This document shows positions 29,766 to 35,828 of a stretch of DNA of 35,828 nucleotides, one piece after another (position 1 is the first letter of the stretch; each line of letters starts with the position of its first letter). The translations under genes and the position numbers were made by a program. Below the pieces are notes generated by a model that was not told where the DNA came from, did no database searches, and worked only from the letters and a program-made list of their open reading frames with translations. The stretch is taken from positions 1 to 35,828 of the IMG/VR virus record IMGVR_UViG_3300010373_001271. One strand, written 5' to 3'. This stretch comes from a virus.

Positions 29766-31793
29766 TTAGCGAAGTGGGAACTTGCCGGTGGGAGACCCGA
29801 CACAGCCTTTCTCCGTCTGCAATGCAATCCCCTTACTAACTTGCGCCCACGCTTTAGCCGTTTCCTCTTGGTGGGTTGGGTTACCTCCACCAAAGCAAAC
29901 GTTATTCAATCTGCTTCTTGCCACTGCCAGAACCAACCATGCTGCTGTTTTTGCCTTGAGGACTGCACAACTATCTCCGCTCTTAGGTCCACCCAAAGCG
30001 CCAACGCCCTTTTTGGCGGCTTGGACGGCGGCCGCTAATATTGCGCACTTGCATTGTTTCGCCCTGTAAGCCGCAAGTTCCTCATCATCCATCAAAAGAG
30101 TTGGGTCTAACTCCAAAGTAGCTTCACCGTCTAACCCAAGTGAATCGGTCCGGTTCACCGGATTGCCTTTTAGAAAAGTGTAGAGATTCGGACCATCACC
30201 AAGCAGGTCAGCCTGTCTTCTACGCAAGGCCTCAAACCCCGGTTCACCCAACGGGTCACGATTTGGCCATCTTTGAAGGTTCGGCTCGTAATAACGATAT
30301 AAATAGTAAACCAAGCCCGATGGAGAATTATACTCTTTGCTGGAAAATCGGTACAGATTATCGCCAGCCAAAGAACCGCTTTGACTCATAATATGCCCGT
30401 AGGGATCGTATTCGTATTTCGCCGCAATTATTTGATTCGTATAAATCAGACACGTGATATTGCCGTTTCCATCTGCGTGATAAAGCGCTGTCGCAAATAT
30501 TGAAGTTTGCGGATTGAGCGTTAATGGATTTGCAGTTCTCGCCAGCAGTCCACCAATTCCCCCGGCACCTTGCAGGCTACCACTCAGGTCTGTTCCGCGC
30601 GTGTACGTCACTTGCGGTAAGTTGTTCAAATCTCGCTCCTGAATCACCAGATTGCCATCATAAACATAACGTACTTCATTCGTCTGCAGCCATGTGCCCC
30701 CGCTCCAAGTATATTCCTTCCGAATCCGCCGCCGCATTTTGCCATCATAAGCAAACTCGCTCTTCCAGGCGTTGGGTTCGGTAATTCGAACGAGTTGGTT
30801 TTCATCATCATATTCAAAAACCCTGGTTCCATTCGTGCGCAAATTTCCGTTCAAATCGTACACAAAAGCGTTTGTGCCCTCGATATCGACCGTGATGCTA
30901 TTGGTATCCATTCGGCCATAATGATCTTTGGCGATCGCCGTATAGCTGTTGTTCCCGTTCACCCACGGTTGATTGGTGCTGGCAAACGTCGAATCCACGT
31001 ACAAATTCGCATTCAAGCCATTCACTGTCACATTTGTCGCCGGCGAAGTTGTCGTTCCGGCGACCGTCAATTTCCCTCCGTTTGTCACGGTCGTCAATTC
31101 GTTTAGGTTGTTGACATTGAATTGCTGCAAAAGCGTGTTGTTCGTCCGGTAATTCAAATTCCCGGCGGCATCGTAGAAATATCCCAATTGCTCCTGCATC
31201 CGGTTGGTCGTGCCACTGGGTTCGCTGCCAAGGGCCGTCTTTAATTGCCCAATGTTGTCATACGTGAAATTCATGTAATTTCCCGCAGTGAACACCTCCT
31301 GGGTGCGCTGATTGCCTACATTGTAAATGTAATCGGCACTGTCGAGAATTGTGCTACCGCTGTTGAGCAGATACGTGCCCAGCATGCGCGCATTGCCGTC
31401 GCAACGGTTCGTGATCAAAGCGCCGCCAGGAAGCAGAAGCTTTTTGATCAATGGGCTGGTGGGTACGGTTCCTCCGAGTGTGTAAGTGAATGATCCGGCC
31501 GCCGACGTCACGTTCGTCAGTCGCCGAGCGACATCGTAGCCGTAGCTTTGAACCCAAGCGGACGCGTTCGGCGCTGGAAGGCTCAATCCAGTTCGCAATC
31601 GATTTTGATACGTATAGCTCACGGTATCGTCATCCCACGGGCCGTCTTCGCTCAAAAGCTGGCCCGCCGCATCGTAACTGTAAACGTGAAGGGGGCGGAG
31701 CTGACTAATGTAACGATCATTTGCGTTTTCTTTCAATGTTTCGCGCTGCGTTGCGTGCCGTGCGCCAATAGCCCATCGCCAACCGTTCGGCAA
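29766..31793 (-). CDS. RHS repeat protein with C-terminal toxin-like domain, 5' truncated
   Basis: The 675-residue frame has YD-type repeats (e.g. YSYDAAGQLLSEDGPWDDDT, YFYDAAGNLNYRTNN, FEYDDENQLVRI). The RHS core ending is NRDPLGEPGFEALRRRQADL followed by GPNLYTFLKGNPVNRTDSLG. A polymorphic tip follows with WLVLAVARSRLNNVCFGGGN, PTHQEE and a terminal Cys. The CFxGG...H pattern is recurrent in RHS toxin tips. The first 26 codons (31793-31716) run out of frame through a transposase remnant, so the native N-terminus is missing. With only about 570 residues of RHS core and no signal or full barrel, this looks like an orphan RHS tip. The immunity candidate lies just downstream. Confidence 0.75.
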   Translation of the reverse strand: MPNGWRWAIGARHATQRETLKENANDRYISQLRPLHVYSYDAAGQLLSEDGPWDDDTVSYTYQNRLRTGLSLPAPNASAWVQSYGYDVARRLTNVTSAAGSFTYTLGGTVPTSPLIKKLLLPGGALITNRCDGNARMLGTYLLNSGSTILDSADYIYNVGNQRTQEVFTAGNYMNFTYDNIGQLKTALGSEPSGTTNRMQEQLGYFYDAAGNLNYRTNNTLLQQFNVNNLNELTTVTNGGKLTVAGTTTSPATNVTVNGLNANLYVDSTFASTNQPWVNGNNSYTAIAKDHYGRMDTNSITVDIEGTNAFVYDLNGNLRTNGTRVFEYDDENQLVRITEPNAWKSEFAYDGKMRRRIRKEYTWSGGTWLQTNEVRYVYDGNLVIQERDLNNLPQVTYTRGTDLSGSLQGAGGIGGLLARTANPLTLNPQTSIFATALYHADGNGNITCLIYTNQIIAAKYEYDPYGHIMSQSGSLAGDNLYRFSSKEYNSPSGLVYYLYRYYEPNLQRWPNRDPLGEPGFEALRRRQADLLGDGPNLYTFLKGNPVNRTDSLGLDGEATLELDPTLLMDDEELAAYRAKQCKCAILAAAVQAAKKGVGALGGPKSGDSCAVLKAKTAAWLVLAVARSRLNNVCFGGGNPTHQEETAKAWAQVSKGIALQTEKGCVGSPTGKFPLR
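31687..31721 (-). repeat. Dispersed short repeat, copy B, at the RHS/transposase junction
   Basis: On the minus strand this reads ACATTAGTCAGCTCCGCCCC (core), directly after the stop codon of the transposase remnant (31717-31719) and at the start of true RHS sequence. It matches copy A at 29122-29156. It therefore marks the breakpoint at which the RHS gene lost its 5' part. Confidence 0.5.
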
Positions 31794-32216
31794 TCCATCG
31801 CCATGTCACAGTGGTTTCCACCCGCAGTCGATTCGCCAGTTCCGCTTTGATCGCATCTCCTTTCCGTTGACTTTTCAAGTCGTCTTCCTTCCAACGGAGT
31901 TTTTTCAGCGCTTGAGCAATCAGCCGCCCGGCTTTTCCTCCGACTCTCTCACTTCCTCGCCGCTATGTGGTTCACCCCGTTGGTCACCAATCAACTCCAG
32001 CAATTCCTCCCGAAACGTCTTTGGATCGAAACACCATCCGCGTTGCAATCGGTTCCAATCCACGTTTTCTTTGCTGAGATCCCGCTTCCGGCGCTGTTCC
32101 AGCGCGGCTGCCAGCTCGCGGCGCACCGCGCTGGTGTCTTGTTTCATCCCCCATTCTCCCATCACCCGCAACCAGAGAGGGCGCTTCCCCGGCCTTTTGA
32201 ATCGAATGTTATTCAT
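31717..32216 (-). pseudogene. REP-associated tyrosine transposase, 3' remnant, frameshifted
   Basis: The remnant encodes the C-terminal half of a RayT/TnpA-REP protein: KRPLWLRVMGEWGMKQDT, then RLQRGWCFDPKTFREELLEL and GEEVRESEEK. In a different frame it continues GRLIAQALKKLRWKEDDL ... LRVETTVTWRWIAERLAMG, ending at TGA 31717-31719. The frame change is in the A4 run of the coding strand (31933-31936): 500 bases where 501 are needed. The N-terminal HUH catalytic domain is absent, so it is inactive. Such enzymes mobilise palindromic repeats like those listed here. Confidence 0.8.
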
Positions 32217-32386
32217 AAATGGTCAACCCTGATATATTATATGATATTCTCCAACATTTCGGCGATCAATCGCTACCGCCTTTCATTCATCTGGTTCCAC
32301 GCGCGTTGATCATCATCAGACTTCATGGAAAACGAAGCCATCGCCCCGTCTTGCCGCGCCGCCATTTGCCTTGAAAAATAGGCATT

Positions 32387-32415
32387 TTGGCACTATCCTT
32401 AAATAGTTGTATAAG
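32387..32415 (+). promoter_or_regulatory. Sigma-70-type promoter of the Gly-rich protein gene
   Basis: TTGGCA (32387-32392) and TATAAG (32410-32415) with a 17-base spacer, each five of six to consensus. The start codon is 31 bases downstream. Confidence 0.6.
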
Positions 32416-32446
32416 TCCCGAATACAGAACCAATTTGGGACGTCTG

Positions 32447-33469
32447 ATGGTTATGAAAACGCGGATTATCTCACTTTTTGCTGTTGGCGGCATGTTGATG
32501 GCCTCGGGCTTTGCGGCCCCGGCGGTTGACACGCCTCCCGCTCAGCCTCAACCGAGCGTTACCGACAGCGCCACTGCTCCCACCAGCGGTGCTCCTCAAT
32601 TTTCCGGCCGTATCGATGAAGTTGTGACTCTGGCGAAGTCCGGCGTCGATCAGTCGGTTGTTTTGTCCTATATTCATAATTCGCCGGGGCCGTTTGAGCC
32701 GACGGCGGACGAAATCATCAAGCTGCGCGATATGGGTATCACTTCGCAGGAAATCACCGCCATGCTGGAACGGGGCGGGGAACTGCGTGAACAAGCCCAG
32801 GCGGCGGCTGCAAACGCCGCGCAACCGGCGGTATCGCCGGCGCAAGCACCAATGATCAGTGACGCGCAACCGGACACCGAAGCTGTCCAGACACCGCCGA
32901 ACTCGTACGTCGGCACCGATTATGGCACTGACTATGGTTATCAGCCGGGCTCGCAGGTGGTGTTCATCGGGGGATCCTCTTATCCAGTTTTCTTCAATAG
33001 CGGATTTGTTCCATTCCCGTTCTTTTATCCGTTTCCGTGCTGGTTTCATGGAGTCTTTTTCCCGAGGGGCTGCTTGTTCCCGCACGGTGGATTCGTCAAT
33101 GACCGGTTTCACGTTCACGATGGCTTCCGCGGTTTCCACGGCGGTGGATTCGTGGGCCATAGCGGTTTCCACAGCGGCGGTTTTATCGGGGGCGGATTCC
33201 GTGGCGGCGTGAGGGGTGGTTTTCATAGCGGCGCGATTGGCGGTTTCCACGGAAGCGTTGGTGGATTCCGTGGTAACGTGGGCGGTTTTCATGGAAACAT
33301 CGGTGGGTTCCGCGGCGGAATGAGTTTCCATGGCGGATCGATTGGTGGAGGCTTTCATGGTTCAATCGGCGGCGGTGCCCGCATGGGTGGCGGCGGATTT
33401 CACATGGGCGGCGGCGGATTTCACATGGGCGGCGGCGGGGGTGGCTTTCATGGCGGTGGCCGCCGGTAA
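32447..33469 (+). CDS. Secreted Gly/Phe/His-rich repeat protein
   Basis: A 340-residue exported protein. Residues 1-25 form a signal peptide (MVMKTRIISLFAVGGMLMAS). Residues about 55-105 form a helical domain, DEVVTLAKSGVDQSVVLSYI followed by DEIIKLRDMGITSQEITAML. It resembles short helical repeats seen in secreted proteins I associate with Verrucomicrobia. An aromatic region follows (YPVFFNSGFVPFPFFYPFP), then about 110 residues of Gly-Gly-Phe-His/Arg-Gly repeats ending in two GGGFHMG units. Gly/Phe/His-rich tails can form flexible or adhesive matrices or bind metals; the role is unknown. ATG 32447 (GGGA upstream) is taken; ATG 32453 is equally possible. It has its own promoter and terminator. 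Confidence 0.75.
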   Translation: MVMKTRIISLFAVGGMLMASGFAAPAVDTPPAQPQPSVTDSATAPTSGAPQFSGRIDEVVTLAKSGVDQSVVLSYIHNSPGPFEPTADEIIKLRDMGITSQEITAMLERGGELREQAQAAAANAAQPAVSPAQAPMISDAQPDTEAVQTPPNSYVGTDYGTDYGYQPGSQVVFIGGSSYPVFFNSGFVPFPFFYPFPCWFHGVFFPRGCLFPHGGFVNDRFHVHDGFRGFHGGGFVGHSGFHSGGFIGGGFRGGVRGGFHSGAIGGFHGSVGGFRGNVGGFHGNIGGFRGGMSFHGGSIGGGFHGSIGGGARMGGGGFHMGGGGFHMGGGGGGFHGGGRR

Positions 33470-33502
33470 GCTCTGATCTCGAAACTCCCAGCCTAAATTT
33501 TT

Positions 33503-33538
33503 AAAAGCGGGACGGCGTTTGAACGCCTTCCCGCTTTT
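33503..33538. terminator. Bidirectional rho-independent terminator
   Basis: AAAAGCGGGA (33503-33512) pairs with TCCCGCTTTT (33529-33538), with an inner GGCGT/ACGCC stem. It lies between the convergent Gly-rich protein and DUF892 genes. A-runs and T-runs on both sides let it stop transcription from either direction. Confidence 0.85.
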
Positions 33539-33562
33539 GTGTTTCAATTTTTGAATTAGGGA

Positions 33563-34126
33563 TTATTCCGCCTGCGCCCGCTCGTTGGCGATGGTTTCAG
33601 CCACCTCGGTCAGTTTTTCGTCCGCGGCGGATTCCTCTTCTTCGGTCTGGCGGAGAAGTTTTGCGGCTTCGTCGTGGCCCATTTGTTCGGCCCAGGCGCA
33701 GAGTGTGCCGTAGCTGGCGATTTCATAATGCTCGACTTTCTGGCAGGCCGCAATGATGGCGGCGTCGAGCGCGCTGGTGCCTTTTTGTTCTTTCAACAGG
33801 TCGTCGGCTTCTTCGATCAAGCCTTTCATGGCCTGGCAGGTTTTGCGTTTGAGGGATTCATCGAGCGATTCGGCGACTTGTTCGAGGCGGGAAACGTGTT
33901 CCTCGGTTTCCTCGAGATGCTCTTCGATGGCTTCGCGCAGCTCATCGGATTCGGCGGCCTTGGCCATTTTGGGAAGGGCCTTGGTCAGTTGTTGTTCGGC
34001 GTTGTAAACATCGGCGAGTTCGTCGAGGAAAAGCTCGTGAAGATCGTTATCCATTCCCTGGGCTTCGGATTCGGATTGCATGTTGCTCCGGGACATTCCA
34101 CCGGATTGTCTGTTTTGTTTAGCCAT
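33563..34126 (-). CDS. DUF892 ferritin-like (YciE/YciF-type) stress protein
   Basis: A 187-residue all-helical protein with the DUF892 pattern: HELFLDELADVYNAEQQLTK at about 28-47, AAIIAACQKVEHYEIASYGT and KLLRQTEEEESAADEKL. The Glu/His residues (e.g. DELxxxxxAE, KVEHYE, EEEESAAD) are the expected di-iron ligands of this ferritin-like group. The group is linked to stress response but the reaction is unknown. ATG 34126 is chosen: GGAG lies about eleven bases upstream and the MAKQNRQSGG start is usual. The frame is open upstream to 34195 but has no similarity. Confidence 0.9.
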   Translation of the reverse strand: MAKQNRQSGGMSRSNMQSESEAQGMDNDLHELFLDELADVYNAEQQLTKALPKMAKAAESDELREAIEEHLEETEEHVSRLEQVAESLDESLKRKTCQAMKGLIEEADDLLKEQKGTSALDAAIIAACQKVEHYEIASYGTLCAWAEQMGHDEAAKLLRQTEEEESAADEKLTEVAETIANERAQAE

Positions 34127-34463
34127 AGTTTTTTCTCCGTTAAGTTTTTGTTGCGATACGCGAAGCAAACTTCGGCGAATCGGTGGCGGCGGCAACTGGG
34201 GTGAAGCCCGGAGAAATCTGAAATCCGAACACCGAAATCCGAAATTCGAAGGAACAAAAAAGCGGATTTAACCGCAGATGACGCGGATAAACGCAGATTA
34301 TTAACAAAGGGCACGGAGGGCGCCGACGATGAATGGATGGTGGATGGTGGATGATGGATCCAAATCCGCCATTACATACAGTGGTCAGTCCTGGTGTTTT
34401 TAGGCTGGGTCTGTGAGGTGGGATAGCCTTGCCCGGCGTGTGGCAGCGCCGTACTCTCGCGGG
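34127..34463. other. Repeat-rich intergenic stretch
   Basis: No gene is seen. It contains short GAAATCCGAA-like near-repeats (about 34211-34251), an ATGGATGGTGGATGGTGGATG microsatellite (about 34330-34352) and CGCAGATGACGCGGATAAACGC. The last is a motif I recall as dispersed spacer DNA in Verrucomicrobia genomes. A long minus-strand open frame (34140-35141) crosses this and is judged spurious. Confidence 0.5.
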
Positions 34464-35013
34464 ATGCGACCGCTTCGGTATTCCATTAATGTCACTTTGG
34501 ACGGGTGCTGTGATCATCGGGGAATTATACCGGACGAAGAGTTGCATCGTCATGCGGTCGAGAATCTCGAACGGGCGGATGCGCTTCTGTTTGGCCGGGT
34601 GATTTATGAGATGATGGAGGCAGCGTTTCGGCCGCCGCCGCAGGCGGGAGCGAGGCCCGATTGGATGGAACCGTTCGCCCGGACGATCAATGCGGCAAAG
34701 AAATACGTCGTGTCGAGCACGCTGGGCCGGGTGGATTGGAACGCGGAGCTCCTGCGCGGGGATCTGAGGAAAGCCGTTGAGCAACTCAAGCGGGAGCCGG
34801 GCAGGGGACTGTTCGTGGGTGGCGTGAAGCTGCCGCTGGCCGTTGGCAGAGTTGGGATTGATCGATGAATACGAGTTCGTGGTGCATCCCAGGATAGCCG
34901 GACACGGGCCGACGTTGTTCGCGGGGCTCGCGAAGTCTATAGACTTGAAGCTCGTGAGCCGGGTGGAATTCGGGTCGGGAGCGATGGCGATGCGGTACGA
35001 GCCGAGAAGATAA
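34464..35013 (+). pseudogene. Dihydrofolate reductase-like (RibD C-terminal) protein, frameshifted
   Basis: The start, MRPLRYSINVTLDGCCDHRG, and DALLFGRVIYEMMEAA and KKYVVSSTLGRVDWNAEL are typical of the RibD C-terminal/DHFR-like family. Near 34840 the frame breaks. The first frame ends at TGA 34866-34868, while the family continues in another frame with ELGLIDEYEFVVHPRIAGHG ... FGSGAMAMRYEPRR and stops at TAA 35013. The 550 bases are one more than a multiple of three, so a base appears inserted (CTGGCCGTTGG for an expected CTGGCGTTGG). Repaired, it is about 182 residues, the usual length. Confidence 0.8.
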
Positions 35014-35145
35014 CTATTCTCAAAAAGGGGGTTACGCGAATTTCCAACCGCATTTGAGACGCGGATTTTTGAACAGGAGGACGCAGAGGTAACGGAGGGG
35101 GAATGATTATGTCCGATGATTAACGCAAAGACGAAACACATATTC

Positions 35146-35180
35146 GAAATGCGCCATTAGCCATCTCCGGCTCTTTTCGG
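35146..35180 (+). repeat. Dispersed short repeat, copy C
   Basis: GAAATGCGCCATTAGCCATC (35146-35165) continuing TCCGGCTCTTTTCGG matches the cores of copies at 29122-29156 and 31687-31721 with several substitutions. Shared elements are AAATG, CATTAG-CAtCTC and a pyrimidine-rich end. It lies upstream of the prepilin-like gene. Confidence 0.4.
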
Positions 35181-35230
35181 ATTTTCGATATTTTTGTTGA
35201 CACTCTGTGCACACGCGTCAAGGTGAATTG

Positions 35231-35252
35231 CGTTCACAAAGTGAACGTTTTT
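35231..35252 (+). terminator. Palindrome CGTTCAC-AAA-GTGAACG followed by T5
   Basis: A 7-bp perfect stem with a 3-base loop and five T after it, which could end transcription arriving from the left. The same sequence is also a plausible operator for the prepilin-like gene, whose start lies about 95 bases further on. Confidence 0.4.
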
Positions 35253-35347
35253 AGGGGTTAACAGTCACATCGCAATCAACGCTGGAGCGTAGTTTTAGCG
35301 TTGCGAGAGTGTACGAGAGATAGTCGAGATCGAAATGGTTCGAACCG

Positions 35348-35734
35348 ATGAAAAGTGGCTTCCAGGCTAAGTTGACGGGCTCAAAGAAGGTTAATCACTT
35401 GCTTGGTATCCGGCCTAGTGGTTTTACGTTGATTGAGCTTTTGGTGGTTATTGCTATCATTGCCATTCTGGCCGCCCTCATGTTGCCCGCGCTTTCTTCA
35501 GCGCGAGAAAAGGCCCGGCGCATGGCGTGCCTGAGTCACTTGCGTCAGATCGGCATCGGGATGACGATTTACGCGGGAAACTACTCGGACCGGGTGCTCG
35601 AAGCACATAATAACCAGGTTCAAATTGCATTGAATGCGCCGGCTGATGCCGCGGCGGAGACTGTGGGTCTGGATATCAAGTCCAATTCTATCAGCATGTG
35701 GACCTGGGGCGCATCTCATTTTTTAGGAGCTTGA
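35348..35734 (+). CDS. Prepilin-type protein (DUF1559-like), prematurely ended
   Basis: A 128-residue protein with a type IV prepilin-type N-terminus: a basic leader, then [18 protein letters not shown] (about 24-41) with cleavage expected after Gly and methylation of Phe. The following [19 protein letters not shown] and [17 protein letters not shown] are typical of the numerous pseudopilin-like proteins of Verrucomicrobia and Planctomycetes. Members are normally about 200-300 residues and include a Trp-Thr-Cys region; here sequence stops fitting after SISMWTW and a stop follows ten codons later. The 3' half seems replaced by unrelated DNA near 35705. Confidence 0.75.
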   Translation: MKSGFQAKLTGSKKVNHLLGIRPSGFTLIELLVVIAIIAILAALMLPALSSAREKARRMACLSHLRQIGIGMTIYAGNYSDRVLEAHNNQVQIALNAPADAAAETVGLDIKSNSISMWTWGASHFLGA

Positions 35735-35828
35735 TTTTTCAGGAGGTAGTAAAACGATGGGATGAGCGACTGCTGCCTGAAATCGGTTCCTCAATCCGAC
35801 AGCAGTTAGGAGACGTTTGACCCGCCGG
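35705..35828. other. Unrecognised sequence at window end, possible insertion
   Basis: After the prepilin-like sequence stops fitting the family, DNA of different character begins. A plus frame in it reads FQEVVKRWDERLLPEIGSSI and stops at TGA 35818-35820; a good AGGAGG lies at 35741-35746 but the next ATG (35757) meets TGA after two codons. It could be the edge of an insertion sequence, but only 124 bases are visible and no terminal repeat can be shown. Confidence 0.3.

Larger units (their letters stand above)
35014..35347. other. Intergenic stretch upstream of the prepilin-like gene
   Basis: No gene is supported. It holds a short GAGGACGCAGAGGTAACGG-type spacer motif (about 35078-35096), copy C of the dispersed repeat and a 7-bp palindrome with a T-run. 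Confidence 0.5.

Noticed and set aside
32471-33358. 295-codon minus-strand frame opposite the Gly-rich gene
   Set aside because: Arises from the repetitive GGC/TTC codons on the other strand; the plus frame has signal peptide, promoter and terminator.
33674-34204. 176-codon Phe/Gly-rich plus frame opposite DUF892
   Set aside because: Mirror of a Glu/Lys-rich helical protein; the minus frame is a recognised family with a ribosome binding site.
34140-35141. 333-codon minus-strand frame
   Set aside because: Crosses intergenic repeats and the DHFR-like gene in antisense; low-complexity text such as FRISVFGFQIS comes from dispersed spacer repeats.

Overview
The window joins two kinds of DNA. Positions 1 to about 21,800 are the late (head and tail) half of a tailed phage or prophage. 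The remainder, to 35,828, is chromosomal DNA. I infer a Verrucomicrobiota host (Pedosphaera/Limisphaerales-like). The grounds are a prepilin-like protein with a [10 protein letters not shown]...[13 protein letters not shown] start, a putative addiction-module component, a remnant of a REP-associated tyrosine transposase with dispersed short repeats, and a secreted Gly/Phe/His-rich protein. No rRNA gene or tRNA is visible to confirm this.

Phage part. Almost all genes lie on the + strand and are tightly packed, often with ATGA overlaps and mostly without a clear Shine-Dalgarno. The order is lambda-like: end of a small gene (possibly the small terminase), a hypothetical protein, GpA-type large terminase (535-2394), four small proteins (two Cys-rich), portal (3317-4957), and a 901-residue fusion (4961-7666). 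The fusion joins a Cys-rich helical domain, a ClpP-type prohead protease and the major capsid protein. Neck and tail genes follow (7721-9394), then three fibre-like genes (9397-12739), then small tail protein, probable chaperone, tape measure and distal tail genes (12824-16055). A two-TM holin candidate (16060-16317) comes next. A minus-strand HNH endonuclease (16874-17341) sits in front of a 1083-residue Cys-rich protein. The late block ends with a CGC-motif protein, a small minus-strand gene pair and a decayed copy of the CGC motif. No integrase, endolysin or att site was recognised, so whether this is an integrated prophage cannot be settled here. The left end is open.

Two fibre-like proteins carry export signals. 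The 762-residue protein at 9690 has a Sec signal peptide and a central part that reads like a degenerate clan GH-D (alpha-galactosidase/GH27-like) enzyme. The next protein has a twin-arginine signal.

Chromosomal part. This holds polA with a degenerate proofreading domain and a palindromic repeat inside its reading frame. It also holds a HicAB pair whose antitoxin is frameshifted, a YkgJ-type Cys cluster protein, an addiction-module component next to a frameshifted lipoprotein, and an EF-G paralogue. Further right are a 5'-truncated RHS gene with a likely immunity gene, a REP-transposase remnant, the secreted Gly-rich protein with promoter and terminator, a DUF892 ferritin-like protein, a frameshifted dihydrofolate-reductase-like gene and a prematurely ending prepilin-like gene. 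Four single-base frameshifts fall between 25.4 and 35.0 kb and none was seen in the phage genes. The chromosomal segment therefore looks like a decaying, repeat-rich accessory region, unless these are sequence errors.
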